Positions 47,633-57,544 of a stretch of DNA of 64,000 bases are shown piece by piece; the first letter of the stretch is position 1, and the number at the start of each line of letters is the position of its first letter. The notes under the pieces are model-generated. The model saw only the letters and a list, made by a program, of their open reading frames with translations. It was not told the DNA's origin and made no database searches. This DNA is from Roseibium alexandrii DFL-11 (GTDB taxonomy: Bacteria > Pseudomonadota > Alphaproteobacteria > Rhizobiales > Stappiaceae), in assembly GCF_000158095.2 (NCBI RefSeq), contig NZ_CM011002.1, positions 4,377,703-4,441,702 on the forward strand, read 5' to 3'. The translations under genes and the position numbers were made by a program.

Positions 47633-48709
47633 ATGAACGTTCAACCGACAGCTCCCATCCTCGATCAGGCGGCTGAGTTCCAAAAAGTCCGCCTGCCTGA
47701 GGGACACCCGGATGTGAAAGCCGGAAAAGTCGGCGTGCTTCTCGTGAATCTCGGCACGCCGGATGCGACGGACTACTGGCCAATGCGCCGGTATCTTCGC
47801 GAGTTCTTGTCGGACAAACGCGTGATCGAATGGCCGAAGGCGATTTGGTATCCAATCCTCTATGGCATTGTTCTGATGACCCGCCCGGGGAAATCCGGCA
47901 AGGCCTATGAGGAAATCTGGAACAACGAAAAGAATGAGTCGCCCCTGCGCACCATCACCCGCAGTCAGTCGGACAAGCTCACTGAAATGCTGGGCGATGC
48001 CAATGGCCGGCTGAAAGTGGACTGGGCGATGCGGTATGGTCAGCCGTCGATCCCGGACAAGCTGAAAGCGCTAAAGGATGCGGGCTGCGACAGAATTCTC
48101 GTGTTTCCGCTTTACCCGCAGTATTCGGCCACAACCACTGCCACTGTGAACGACGTCGTCTGCAAAACCCTGCTCGACATGCGTTGGCAACCGGCAATCC
48201 GTACTGTGCCGCCCTATCATGATGATCCGATCTACGTGAACGCGCTGGCGAAATCAGTCGAGAGACATCTGGAAAGCCTGGACTTTGAGCCGGAAACAAT
48301 CCTTACGTCTTACCACGGTATCCCGCAGTCCTATTTCAAGCGTGGCGACCCTTACCATTGCCACTGCATGAAGACGACGCGCCTGATGCGTGAAGTGCTT
48401 GGCATGGACGAAACCAAACTGAGAACGACATTCCAGTCGCGTTTTGGGCCCGAAGAGTGGTTGCAGCCCTACACCGACAAGACCGTTGAACAACTCGCCA
48501 AAGACGGGATGAAGAATATCGCCGTCATGAATCCGGGTTTCGTGTCGGATTGCCTGGAAACACTCGAAGAAATCGCCGGAGAGGCTGGTGAGATCTTTGA
48601 GGAGGCGGGTGGCGAAAACTTCACTCATATCCCGTGCCTCAACGACAGCGATCTCGGTATGGATGTCCTGAACACGATCGTTCGCCGCGAGCTCGGCGGC
48701 TGGATTTAA
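47633..48709 (+). CDS. hemH: ferrochelatase
   Basis: 358 aa. It inserts iron into protoporphyrin IX in the last step of heme synthesis. Motifs are VLLVNLGTPDAT near the N-terminus, VFPLYPQYSATTTA, and SYHGIPQSY with catalytic His at 228, then the HCHCMKTTRLM cysteine region and NPGFVSDCLETLEEI. It has its own promoter region in the 130-bp gap after the PaaK-like gene. Confidence 0.96.
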   Translation: MNVQPTAPILDQAAEFQKVRLPEGHPDVKAGKVGVLLVNLGTPDATDYWPMRRYLREFLSDKRVIEWPKAIWYPILYGIVLMTRPGKSGKAYEEIWNNEKNESPLRTITRSQSDKLTEMLGDANGRLKVDWAMRYGQPSIPDKLKALKDAGCDRILVFPLYPQYSATTTATVNDVVCKTLLDMRWQPAIRTVPPYHDDPIYVNALAKSVERHLESLDFEPETILTSYHGIPQSYFKRGDPYHCHCMKTTRLMREVLGMDETKLRTTFQSRFGPEEWLQPYTDKTVEQLAKDGMKNIAVMNPGFVSDCLETLEEIAGEAGEIFEEAGGENFTHIPCLNDSDLGMDVLNTIVRRELGGWI

Positions 48710-48907
48710 TCATAAGTTACGGTCGAGAACCATTGGGCGTTGCGAACAGCAATGCCCGGTGTTTTGAGACCGTCATAATCCAGCCAGGCACAAGCGCCTA
48801 AGATCATTCTGAAAACAGTTACACCGCATTGACGCAGGGCGTTTCGTCTGGAACAACCCGCCCTCACGTCGTAGTGTGTTGTCAGATAATGATTTTAGGA
48901 GGCTGAA

Positions 48908-49894
48908 ATGCCGATTGCCGGATTTGATATTGTTTTGATCGGTGTGCTTCTGCTGGTCATCCTTGTGTTCTTTGCCGGGGTTAAAACGGTACCGCAAGGA
49001 TACAACTACACGATTGAGCGCTTTGGCCGGTACCGCAAGACATTGACGCCAGGACTGAACTTCATCATCCCGTTCATCGACCGGATCGGTCATAAACTGA
49101 ACATGATGGAGCAAGTCCTGGATGTTCCGTCACAAGAGGTGATCACCCGTGACAACGCGACTGTGACAGCCGATGGCGTTACGTTCTATCAAGTCCTTGA
49201 TGCCGCCCGTGCTGCCTATGAAGTCCTGGGTTTGCAGAACGCGATCCTCAACCTCACCATGACCAATATCCGTTCCGTCATGGGATCCATGGATCTCGAT
49301 AGTCTGTTGTCCAACCGCGACGAAATCAACGCCCAAATCCTGAGGGTTGTGGACGCTGCCGCAGAGCCATGGGGTATCAAGATCACCAGGATTGAGATCA
49401 AGGACATCAATCCGCCGCGTGATCTTGTTGATGCGATGGGCCGCCAGATGAAGGCCGAGCGGGAAAAACGGGCATCGATCCTTGAAGCGGAAGGCAAACG
49501 TCAGTCTGAGATCCTGAAGGCGGAAGGCGAGAAGCAATCGCTCATCCTTGAGGCCGAAGGCCGTAAGGAATCCGCGTTCAGGGATGCGGAAGCCAGGGAG
49601 CGTGAGGCAGAAGCTGAGGCCAAGGCAACACAAATGGTCAGTGAAGCCATTGCCAATGGTGATGTGCAGGCGATCAACTACTTCGTTGCCAATAAATACG
49701 TCGAAGCATTTACGGCGCTGGCGACGTCCCGCAACCAAAAGACCCTGATTTTACCGATGGAAGCAACGTCCCTTCTTGGCTCGTTGAGTGGTATTGGCGA
49801 GATCGCCAAGGAAGCTTTTGGTGATGGCGATAAACCTCAACGGTCATCATCTGGGGTACCGGTTACACGGACGTCGCCCGGAGAGGAGCAATGA
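48908..49894 (+). CDS. SPFH/Band 7 membrane protein (paraslipin/QmcA type)
   Basis: 328 aa. An N-terminal membrane anchor ([19 protein letters not shown]) is followed by an SPFH domain ([27 protein letters not shown]-like region with [18 protein letters not shown]) and a long Glu/Lys/Ala-rich helix ([19 protein letters not shown]). It assembles into membrane rings that organise lipid domains and protease complexes. AGGAGG precedes the start. It is translationally linked to an NfeD gene, its usual partner. Confidence 0.93.
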   Translation: MPIAGFDIVLIGVLLLVILVFFAGVKTVPQGYNYTIERFGRYRKTLTPGLNFIIPFIDRIGHKLNMMEQVLDVPSQEVITRDNATVTADGVTFYQVLDAARAAYEVLGLQNAILNLTMTNIRSVMGSMDLDSLLSNRDEINAQILRVVDAAAEPWGIKITRIEIKDINPPRDLVDAMGRQMKAEREKRASILEAEGKRQSEILKAEGEKQSLILEAEGRKESAFRDAEAREREAEAEAKATQMVSEAIANGDVQAINYFVANKYVEAFTALATSRNQKTLILPMEATSLLGSLSGIGEIAKEAFGDGDKPQRSSSGVPVTRTSPGEEQ

Positions 49895-50361
49895 GTCTCA
49901 CAGAGAGCATCATTCAGGCTCTCGGGTCCTGGAGCTGGGTCGTCCTTGGGTTGATCCTGCTTGGACTGGAAATCCTGGCTCCTGGCACCGTTTTCCTGTG
50001 GTTTGGACTGTCTGCAATAGTAGTCGGGGTTGTTGCGCTTCTCTTCGACTTCAGCTGGCAGGTTCATGTCGGCCTCTTTGTTGTCCTGTCGATTGTCAGC
50101 TTGTTGATTGGGCGCAAGCTGATGCTGAAAGCGGCTTCTGAAACTGGGGATCCGGGGCTGAACAAGCGCGGCAGCCGTTACATTGGACGTGAATTCACTC
50201 TCACGACGCCGTTGAGTGAAGGCGCCGGGAAGCTGTCAATTGATGATACGATTTGGCGGATTTCTGGTCCCGATATGCCTGCGGGCACAAAAGTGCGTGT
50301 CGACGGTGTCGACGGCGCTCGGTTGGTCGTTTCCGACGTTAACGCGGAGAAGACTTCATAG
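49891..50361 (+). CDS. NfeD-family membrane protein
   Basis: 156 aa, the short NfeD form without a serine-protease domain. Two or three membrane segments (about 10-75, with [29 protein letters not shown]) are followed by a small OB-fold C-terminal domain ([34 protein letters not shown]). The start overlaps the SPFH stop by 4 nt (ATGA). It stabilises the SPFH protein. Confidence 0.92.
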   Translation: MSLTESIIQALGSWSWVVLGLILLGLEILAPGTVFLWFGLSAIVVGVVALLFDFSWQVHVGLFVVLSIVSLLIGRKLMLKAASETGDPGLNKRGSRYIGREFTLTTPLSEGAGKLSIDDTIWRISGPDMPAGTKVRVDGVDGARLVVSDVNAEKTS

Positions 50362-50388
50362 TCGCGTCCGAAGATCGTGACACTAGCC

Positions 50389-51243
50389 TCACAGCTTGTG
50401 ACCCGGCGGGATCGGCGGTTCTTCGGCCATCAACAGGATGCCAACCCGCCGGTTGGCAGCAAGATACGGATCGTTCGGGAACAGCGGTTCTGTGTCCGAC
50501 TTTCCAACCACCGAATAAAATTGCCCGTCCGGCACACCATATTCTGAAAGGATCTGACGAGCGACATTTGCACGCTCCGTTGACAGATCCCATCCGGTGT
50601 AACTGGGGTCTACCGTTGCTGCACCTGCAGTCGTGTGACCGGTGATCTCGATCCGGTTGGGCATTCGGGAGAGCACCGGCGCCATTTGGGCGATCAGCCG
50701 CCGCGTTGTTTCGTAGGGATATTTCGACCCTTCACGGAACATGGATCGGCCATCCTGATCAACCAGCATGATGTTAAGACCTTCCTCGGTCTCTTCCAAA
50801 ATGATGTTGGTCGAAACTTCCGTGATTTCCGGCATCTCCTGCCAAGCCTGCCGAAGGGACGCCGCCGCGGTTGCGAACTGACGCGGTTTTTCGATCTCCG
50901 CTTCCATCGTGTCGTGCGTGTTGGCTTCCGGCCCCTGTTTGCGGCGTTTTTCGTGCCGCTCTTGCGCAAAATCGGAGTCCAGCTCCTGCTCGACCTGACT
51001 GATGTCTTTCATATAGTCGCGGATCGGGATGCCTTCGACTTCGATGATACCAGTCTTGCGCGAACTGTCCTTCACCCCGAAGGCTTCACGCATCGAACCG
51101 GCGACGACCTGAAGTTTTTCCTTGTCCTGAATGGAAAATGAAATGATCAGAACAAAGAAACACACAAGGAGCGACATCAGGTCGGCGAACGTCACCAGCC
51201 AATCCGGTGCTCCGCCTCCTCCTTGTGGTTTTTTTCTCGCCAT
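50389..51243 (-). CDS. motB: MotB-type flagellar stator subunit
   Basis: 284 aa. The N-terminal plug and membrane helix contain PDWLVTFADLMSLLVCFFVLI with the ion-binding Asp21. The C-terminal OmpA peptidoglycan-binding domain has NRIEITGHTTAG and TERANVARQILSEYG. It anchors the stator to the cell wall and couples ion flow to rotation. It follows motA by 26 bp. No other flagellar gene is in the window. Confidence 0.9.
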   Translation of the reverse strand: MARKKPQGGGGAPDWLVTFADLMSLLVCFFVLIISFSIQDKEKLQVVAGSMREAFGVKDSSRKTGIIEVEGIPIRDYMKDISQVEQELDSDFAQERHEKRRKQGPEANTHDTMEAEIEKPRQFATAAASLRQAWQEMPEITEVSTNIILEETEEGLNIMLVDQDGRSMFREGSKYPYETTRRLIAQMAPVLSRMPNRIEITGHTTAGAATVDPSYTGWDLSTERANVARQILSEYGVPDGQFYSVVGKSDTEPLFPNDPYLAANRRVGILLMAEEPPIPPGHKL

Positions 51244-51269
51244 AACGCGTTACTCGACCTTAATCCAAA

Positions 51270-52037
51270 CTACGCAGCTTCTGCCAAATCAGCCCGGGCT
51301 TTCTCCGGCAGGTACGCGACCAGCATTTCCTTGATCAGAGCAGGGCTCTTGGATTCGCGGATCTGGCAAACGCCATCGATGATCAGGGTTTGGTTCAACT
51401 CGTCGACATCAAACTTAGCGTCAAGTTTGTCGACCATCGGCAGACACAGGATGTTGGAAATCAAGGCTCCATATAGCGTCGTTAATAGGGCGACCGCCAT
51501 GGACGGGCCGATTGCGGCCGGATCATCCATATTCGCAAGCATCTGAACCAGACCGACCAGAGTTCCGATCATACCGAAGGCGGGTGCGGAATCGCCGAGG
51601 GCTTTCATCACGCGCTTGCCCTCCGACAGGCGACTCAGTTGCAAGTCACGCTCGCGCTCCATCGCCTCCTTGATGAATTCAAGCTCGTAGCCATCCGCAA
51701 TATACTGCACACCCTTTGCAAGGACTGGATCGGAAACGTCCACGTTCTCAAGCCCCAGCGGGCCGGACTTCCGGACAATTTCGCCGAGATTGGTGATTTC
51801 GGAGATGAGGTCTCGTGGACTGGCGCTTTTCCCAGATAAAGCAACCTTGAAAGCGGTCGCGAATGCCGCTGCGATATCAGAAACCTGAAATCGGATAAGG
51901 GTAGCTGCAAGGCCGCCACCGATAACGATCAGCATAGATGGAACATCTACGAATTGGCCAAAACTTCCGCCAAGAAAAATAGCGGTAATAACAATGGCAA
52001 ACGCACCGACAATTCCAAGTAGGGTCGCGAGATCCAT
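51270..52037 (-). CDS. motA: MotA/PomA-type flagellar stator subunit
   Basis: 255 aa from ATG 52037. Four membrane segments: two near the N-terminus (LATLLGIVGAFAIVITAIFLGG, and VDVPSMLIVIGGGLAATLI), a large cytoplasmic loop with FIKEAMERERDLQLSRLSEG, and two more with AFGMIGTLVGLVQMLANMDDP and AVALLTTLYGALISN. It forms the ion channel with MotB. The N-terminus is of the PomA-like class, but ion choice cannot be settled from the sequence. Confidence 0.9.
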   Translation of the reverse strand: MDLATLLGIVGAFAIVITAIFLGGSFGQFVDVPSMLIVIGGGLAATLIRFQVSDIAAAFATAFKVALSGKSASPRDLISEITNLGEIVRKSGPLGLENVDVSDPVLAKGVQYIADGYELEFIKEAMERERDLQLSRLSEGKRVMKALGDSAPAFGMIGTLVGLVQMLANMDDPAAIGPSMAVALLTTLYGALISNILCLPMVDKLDAKFDVDELNQTLIIDGVCQIRESKSPALIKEMLVAYLPEKARADLAEAA

Positions 52038-52193
52038 ACTACACACACCAAGGTCTCGGGCGATAAGCCCAGTCAAACTTGAGTGCAGTGTAGGCGGCCT
52101 ATGGCTAATCAAATGCTAATGCTGCGATTTAAATTTCGCAGCACTTAGAAAATGTCAGAATCCGTGACCAGCTTGTGAACGTAAAGCTCTCGA

Positions 52194-53207
52194 TTAAGCG
52201 GCGCCGACTCGAAGAAGGTCATGCATGTGAACAATTCCAACCGGCCGGCTGTCTTCAACGACAAACACAGTCGTGATTGAGGAGCTGTTCAGGAGCTCCA
52301 GGATCGACGCTGAAAGCGCTCCCGGATGAACCGTCTTTGGCCCGCGTGTCATGATGTCGCCAGCCGTTTTTTCCAGAAGATTGGTTGTCACATGGCGGCG
52401 CAAATCACCATCGGTGATGATGCCCATCAACTGGTTCAACTCGTCCACGACACCCAGAACGCCGAAGCCTTTTTGTGACATCACGACGATACCGTCTGTC
52501 ATCGGTGTCGATGCCGTGACAAGTGGCAGCGCCTCACCGGAATGCATGATGTCTTTCGCGGATTTGAGGCTGGCACCAAGGCGTCCTCCAGGGTGAAAGA
52601 GCTTGTAGTCCTGAACTGTAAAACCGCGTCCCTCGAGAAGCGCCACAGTCAAAGCATCACCGAGTGCAAGCTGCACCAGGGCGGATGTCGTCGGCGCCAG
52701 TCCGTGAGGGCATGCCTCTGCAACGCTTGGCAGTTTCAGGACAATATCGGAGGCATTGCCCAGAGTGCTGTCCAGACGCGATGTCATGGCGACCAAGGGA
52801 ACCTTGAAGCGCCGTGTGTAAGCTACAAGGCTCGCCAGTTCCTGGGTTTCTCCCGACCATGAGAGGGCCAGGACAACGTCGTCCTGCGTGATCATTCCGA
52901 GATCACCGTGGCTGGCCTCAGTGGCATGGACAAAAAACGCTGGTGTACCTGTGGAGGCCAGACTGGCTGCGATCTTGGTGCCGATATGCCCGCTCTTGCC
53001 GATGCCCGAGACAATGACACGCCCGGAAATGCTTTGGATCAGGCTACAAGCTTTCTGGAAGGGTGCCGCTAGCCCATCTTTTAGAGCCACCCGCAAAGCA
53101 CTCAGCCCAGCCATTTCGGTTTCCAGGGCCCGCTCAGCGGAGACAATATACTCCATGTGCAGCTCTGCGCTTTCCGAAGTGTTGGGGTCTTGAGCTGGGC
53201 TGGTCAT
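52194..53207 (-). CDS. KpsF/GutQ-family arabinose-5-phosphate isomerase
   Basis: 337 aa, starting at ATG 53207; a longer frame to 53267 is possible. SIS domain with VIVSGIGKSGHIGTKIAASL and LALSWSGETQELASL, followed by two CBS domains (about 225-330). It isomerises D-ribulose-5-P to D-arabinose-5-P, the first step to Kdo. Family motifs STGTPAFFVHATEASHGDLGM and GLAPTTSALVQLALGDAL are complete. Stand-alone position, so role in lipopolysaccharide or capsule is inferred. Confidence 0.9.
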   Translation of the reverse strand: MTSPAQDPNTSESAELHMEYIVSAERALETEMAGLSALRVALKDGLAAPFQKACSLIQSISGRVIVSGIGKSGHIGTKIAASLASTGTPAFFVHATEASHGDLGMITQDDVVLALSWSGETQELASLVAYTRRFKVPLVAMTSRLDSTLGNASDIVLKLPSVAEACPHGLAPTTSALVQLALGDALTVALLEGRGFTVQDYKLFHPGGRLGASLKSAKDIMHSGEALPLVTASTPMTDGIVVMSQKGFGVLGVVDELNQLMGIITDGDLRRHVTTNLLEKTAGDIMTRGPKTVHPGALSASILELLNSSSITTVFVVEDSRPVGIVHMHDLLRVGAA

Positions 53208-53399
53208 GGATCGCGGTCTTTCTTGCTTTTCGGCGCTAGAATTAGGCCACCGCAGGCTTTCGTTCAAGAACCTGTTTATTTTATGTCCATATCCAGCAGC
53301 TATGGTTAATCAGCCTTGGCATTTTGCAATATGGAAACGAAGCATTAACCATCCTTCGTCAGGTTGGGCGGGTATAATCTGACTGCTTTCTGGCTGTGA

Positions 53400-54872
53400 A
53401 TGACCCGATTTTTGACATGCATCATCTGTCTCCCGCTCGCCTTTGCGCTTGCGGAACCGTCGTTCGCTCAGACTGCGGTGCCGGGTCTGCGTGGTTCGGA
53501 TGATCCTGGACGTGCCAATGCGGCAGATGAGGATGGCCGGGAAGAAGCAGAAACTCGGGCAGGTGTGAATCCGGCACAATCAAACGTTTTTGCCCTGCGC
53601 CCTTCTGTCAATATCGCTGAAGAAGAGGATGGATCAACGGGCCTTGGTGCAGCTGGACGTGTTCAGCCCGTGCGGCCATTCTCTGACAGGATAACTGCCG
53701 TGACGCGTGCGGTCCCCCTCGCTCAGGGTGGAATTGACGATACTGTCTTTGGAGGCGACACCACGTTTGATGCACCAGACGGGATTCGGCTCGGTTCGTT
53801 CATTTTGACACCGCAATTGACCGTCACCACCGGTTACACCGACAACACCTCAAGATCAGCAACAGGTGGTGCGGGCAGTCTTTACAGAATTGCCCCGGAC
53901 ATTTCTCTGACGTCAGACTGGGTCCGGCATCAGTTTGATGCTTCCCTGCGCGGCAGTTACATCGGTTATCCTGGAAATTCGGACGACGATGATATTTTCG
54001 GGTCCGCCGCTGCGGGCCTGCGTCTCGATATTACTGAGGCAACACGGGTTGATGCGGACATCAGCTACGGCATTAGCCGGGAGGAAGATGGGAGCGCCGA
54101 GTCGCTCGGAAATGACACCTTCATCCATGAAGGCAATATCGACCTTGGTGTCACGCGCAATGTGGGTCTTCTTGCCGCGACTGCAGCCGTCGGCGCAGAC
54201 CGCAGGGTCTATGATTCAGACAGCACCATCGAAAGCGGGCGTGACAATACAGTCTATTCAGCGAGTTTGAGGCTCGGTAGCAACGCCGGAGGCTTGTTAT
54301 CACCGTTTGCTCAAGGCTCGCTCCTTTTCCGCCGGTTCGATCAAACCTGCAGCGACAGTATCTGCGAAATCCGGGATGCCGACGGGTATGAGCTTCGTGG
54401 CGGTCTTGCTATTGCAGCCGGCCCGAAACTCGTCGGTGAAGTCAGTGCCGGTTGGCGCTTGGAAGATATTGAAGACAGCCGTTTGAAAAACCTGTCGGGG
54501 CTTGTGATCGACGGATCGTTAGTCTGGTCGCCCAGCCGCCTGACAACTGTCACAGCTGGCGTTGGAACGAGTTTTGACGCGACGGATATCGACAATGCAA
54601 GCGGCTCCATTATCTACTCCGGAGATCTTCGGCTTGCGCATGCCTTCAGCGACCGGTGGGTAGGCGAGGCTGGTCTTGGTTACAGTTATCGGACTTATGA
54701 GGGTGTTTCGATCGAGGAAAACACGCTGACCGGCTTTGGGGGAATGACATACGCGTTGACGCAAAATGTTGCGCTCACTGCAAATTACATTCATCGCCGC
54801 TTTGAAAGTTCCCAAGACGGTGGTGATTACACCGAAAATGCCATTGAAGCCGGCCTTCGTTTCCGGCATTAA
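53400..54872 (+). CDS. outer-membrane beta-barrel protein (BBP2-like)
   Basis: 490 aa. A signal peptide (TRFLTCIICLPLAFALAEPSFAQ) is followed by a disordered acidic region and from about residue 130 by alternating hydrophobic and polar strands ending YTENAIEAGLRFRH, the C-terminal aromatic/His end of a porin-type barrel. FILTPQLTVTTGYTDN and LRGSYIGYPG fit the putative beta-barrel porin 2 family. Such proteins are often linked to exopolysaccharide export, but no such genes are adjacent. It follows the kpsF gene divergently. Confidence 0.8.
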   Translation: MTRFLTCIICLPLAFALAEPSFAQTAVPGLRGSDDPGRANAADEDGREEAETRAGVNPAQSNVFALRPSVNIAEEEDGSTGLGAAGRVQPVRPFSDRITAVTRAVPLAQGGIDDTVFGGDTTFDAPDGIRLGSFILTPQLTVTTGYTDNTSRSATGGAGSLYRIAPDISLTSDWVRHQFDASLRGSYIGYPGNSDDDDIFGSAAAGLRLDITEATRVDADISYGISREEDGSAESLGNDTFIHEGNIDLGVTRNVGLLAATAAVGADRRVYDSDSTIESGRDNTVYSASLRLGSNAGGLLSPFAQGSLLFRRFDQTCSDSICEIRDADGYELRGGLAIAAGPKLVGEVSAGWRLEDIEDSRLKNLSGLVIDGSLVWSPSRLTTVTAGVGTSFDATDIDNASGSIIYSGDLRLAHAFSDRWVGEAGLGYSYRTYEGVSIEENTLTGFGGMTYALTQNVALTANYIHRRFESSQDGGDYTENAIEAGLRFRH

Positions 54873-54945
54873 CTGCACGGTAACCAAAAACAGATCATTT
54901 GGACGAAGCGGGGCGACACTACGGTTAGGGCATTAGGAGGCCCGT

Positions 54946-56232
54946 ATGCGGGATATTTTTCGGCAAACGACACGTGTGATCGGCGGAATGCCTTCGATTT
55001 CTTCCATAAAACCAGTGCTGCGCAACGGCATGCGCGCGCTTGTCATCGCGGTTGGCAGCTTTAGTGCCAGTTATGCCTACGCTACGAGCGGTGGGGCATC
55101 GGATCCAGGGTTTACCCGCTTTATTAAGGATTTCTGGCCGACAGCCCGGTCTGCCGGTATCTCTGCACAGACCTACAATGCGGTTTTTACGGGTATGCAA
55201 CCCGACAATGATACGATCCGCCTGATGAGCAAGCAGTCGGAGTTCGTAAAGCCGATTTGGGAATACCTCGATAGTGCAGTTTCCGATACGCGTGTCGAAA
55301 AGGGCCGTGAGCTTCTGATTGAGTACGATGGTGTCCTGCGCCAAATCGAATCTCGCTACGGTGTCGACCGTGAGGCCGTGCTCGCCATTTGGGGCATGGA
55401 AACCAATTACGGCGGCTTCATGGGCCGACACAACGTTATTCAGGCACTTGCGACGCTGGCTTATGCCGCGCCGAGGCGGACAGACTTCTGGCGCAAAGAA
55501 CTCGTGACGGCACTTGCGATTGTTCAGGCCGGACATGTGAAGTTTTCCGAGATGGAGGGCTCCTGGGCCGGAGCGATGGGGCATACCCAGTTCATGCCAT
55601 CAAGCTGGAAAGCCTATTCCGCGGATTACAACGGTGATGGCAAGCGGGATATCTGGACCTCCATACCGGATGCTCTGGCGTCCACCGCCTACTATTTGAA
55701 ACGCCATGGTTGGCAGACGGGCAAAACCTGGGGCTATGAAGTTCAGCTCCCCAATGGTTTTGACTACAATCTTGCCGATGGTGAGAAGACACTCACACTC
55801 GGTGAATGGCAGCGTTATGGCATCCGCCGGGTCAATGGCCGAGGGTTTCCGCGTCAATCCGACAACGGCATTCTGGTCCTGCCGGCCGGCGCCTCCGGCC
55901 CCGCTTTCCTGATGTTGCGCAATTTTTATGTGATCAAGCGGTACAACAACGCAACGGCTTATGCCTTGGCAGTTGGCCATCTGGCGGATCGTATTATTGG
56001 TGGTGGACCTCTGGCCGGAAATTGGTCGAAGGAGTATCTTCCTCTGACCAGGTCTGAAACGACCGAGTTACAGGCGCTGTTGAACCAGAAAGGTTTTTCC
56101 GTTGGGGCTGCCGACGGCAAAGTCGGCCCGGCCACCCGCAGGGGCATCCGGGCATATCAGCGGTCAAAGGGGATGGTGCCAGATGGGCATCCGTCAGTTG
56201 TTTTGCTGGCGCACCTGAAAACAGGCCGCTAA
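54946..56232 (+). CDS. MltB-type lytic murein transglycosylase
   Basis: 428 aa with AGGAGG upstream. A hydrophobic signal segment (VIAVGSFSASYAYATSGG) is followed by the MltB catalytic domain with AIWGMETNYGGFMG (catalytic Glu152), EGSWAGAMGHTQFMPSSW and the FDYNLADG region. The C-terminal 60 residues are a peptidoglycan-binding domain (QALLNQKGFSVGAADGKVGP). It cleaves glycan strands to anhydromuropeptides. A DUF459 gene follows 37 bp later, a pairing that is usual in alphaproteobacteria. Confidence 0.92.
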   Translation: MRDIFRQTTRVIGGMPSISSIKPVLRNGMRALVIAVGSFSASYAYATSGGASDPGFTRFIKDFWPTARSAGISAQTYNAVFTGMQPDNDTIRLMSKQSEFVKPIWEYLDSAVSDTRVEKGRELLIEYDGVLRQIESRYGVDREAVLAIWGMETNYGGFMGRHNVIQALATLAYAAPRRTDFWRKELVTALAIVQAGHVKFSEMEGSWAGAMGHTQFMPSSWKAYSADYNGDGKRDIWTSIPDALASTAYYLKRHGWQTGKTWGYEVQLPNGFDYNLADGEKTLTLGEWQRYGIRRVNGRGFPRQSDNGILVLPAGASGPAFLMLRNFYVIKRYNNATAYALAVGHLADRIIGGGPLAGNWSKEYLPLTRSETTELQALLNQKGFSVGAADGKVGPATRRGIRAYQRSKGMVPDGHPSVVLLAHLKTGR

Positions 56233-56269
56233 ACTGACCTGAACACGGATCGGTGTCGGGACGCGAACA

Positions 56270-57454
56270 GTGGCTTTCAAAACTTCACTTCGTGGTTTGA
56301 CGCAGATGGCCCGGCCATCTGCGTTACCGTTAGCAATTGCTCTGGCACTTCTCGCCAGTCCGGCTGAGCCAACTGGATGGTTTCAAAAAGAGGCCATGGC
56401 AGAAGAGCCCATTGTGCTTGCTCAGAACAATGGGTTTCGGGGCTTCAACCCATTCGCCCCAATTCAGCGTTTGTTTGGTGGTGGCCGCGAGAAAAAACGG
56501 CAAGCTCCAGTTCAGCAAGCTCCAAAAGTGGTTCGGCCTGCCGGCCTCCCGCCGCGTTTTGAGGAAGTGGAAAAAGACCCCGACGCCGGTTTGATCCTTG
56601 TGGTCGGAGACCGAATGGCGCGGGGTGTGGCCGACGGTCTGCGATTTACGCTGGCGCAACAACCAAAAATCAAGGTTGAGGAAATCACTGAAGACCGCGA
56701 GGGTTTTGCAGGTGCAGAGCCGCCGGAGTGGGCCACACGTACGCTCTCCCGTATTCGGGGCGCGGATGTCAAAGCGGTTGTCGTGATGATGGGATGGCGC
56801 GACCGGGACGAAGAGTTTCCGGGCGATCCGTCCATCGAGTATATGACAGCGGAATGGCTTGAAAGCTATCGAAACAAGGTCATGGCGCTGGTTCGCAGTG
56901 TTCGGCAGGAGAAGCTTCCAATTGTCTGGGTGGGGTTGCCGCCCACCAATGATGAACTACTCAATGGCGATTTCACCCAACTGAACTCTATTTTTGCCGG
57001 GGCAGCGGAAGAGCGCCGTGTCCGATATGTTGATTTGTGGGATATCTTCCTCTCAGAGGACGGTGCCTATACATCCTTTGGTCCCGATGTGGACGGTAAA
57101 AACACCCGTCTTCGGACGAATGACAGGATAGCATTTACCTGGGCCGGGTACCGGAAGGTTGCTTTCTTTGTCGAGCGCGAGTTGTCACGTCTTCTTGGCG
57201 GCTATGGCGGACTGGCCTTTGAAGGTGTTGAGGATGACCCTAATTTCATCGTTTTGACGGGCCGGACAACATCACCTGAAGGTTTTTTGCTTGGCGGCGA
57301 AGACGATGCCGAAAATGACACCAGCAGCACGGCCTACCGGTTCTTCGTTGAAGGCGAGCCACTTGCGCCGGTGTCCGGGCGTGTTGATGATCCGCGCATG
57401 ATCGGGAACGACAGCGTGTCTACATTGATAGAGGCCGGGGGCGGAGATACATAA
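56270..57454 (+). CDS. DUF459 SGNH-fold protein lacking catalytic residues
   Basis: 394 aa from GTG 56270. A signal-like N-terminus (ALPLAIALALLASPAEP) and a disordered region precede the SGNH fold (about 105-320). Block I reads VVGDRMARG, with Arg115 where the Ser nucleophile (GDS) would be. Block III reads MMGWRDRDEE, with Arg177 where the Asn of the usual G-x-ND would be. Block V reads NDRIAFT, with Ala288 at the DxxH His. Three of the four catalytic residues are thus absent and the protein is probably not a hydrolase. It follows the MltB gene. Confidence 0.82.
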   Translation: MAFKTSLRGLTQMARPSALPLAIALALLASPAEPTGWFQKEAMAEEPIVLAQNNGFRGFNPFAPIQRLFGGGREKKRQAPVQQAPKVVRPAGLPPRFEEVEKDPDAGLILVVGDRMARGVADGLRFTLAQQPKIKVEEITEDREGFAGAEPPEWATRTLSRIRGADVKAVVVMMGWRDRDEEFPGDPSIEYMTAEWLESYRNKVMALVRSVRQEKLPIVWVGLPPTNDELLNGDFTQLNSIFAGAAEERRVRYVDLWDIFLSEDGAYTSFGPDVDGKNTRLRTNDRIAFTWAGYRKVAFFVERELSRLLGGYGGLAFEGVEDDPNFIVLTGRTTSPEGFLLGGEDDAENDTSSTAYRFFVEGEPLAPVSGRVDDPRMIGNDSVSTLIEAGGGDT

Positions 57455-57496
57455 GTATCTGTTGCACGTCAGATGAACGTTTCAACGCAACAAAAA

Positions 57497-57522
57497 AGCC
57501 GCCGAAATTTCGGCGGCTTTTG
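57497..57522. terminator. bidirectional intrinsic terminator
   Basis: A perfect 22-bp palindrome AGCCGCCGAAA/TTTCGGCGGCT (57497-57518) with an A run before it and TTTT after it. It lies between the DUF459 gene and the convergent gltD gene and can end both transcripts. Confidence 0.9.
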
Positions 57523-57544
57523 TATGTCGTTTGACGTGTTTCGA

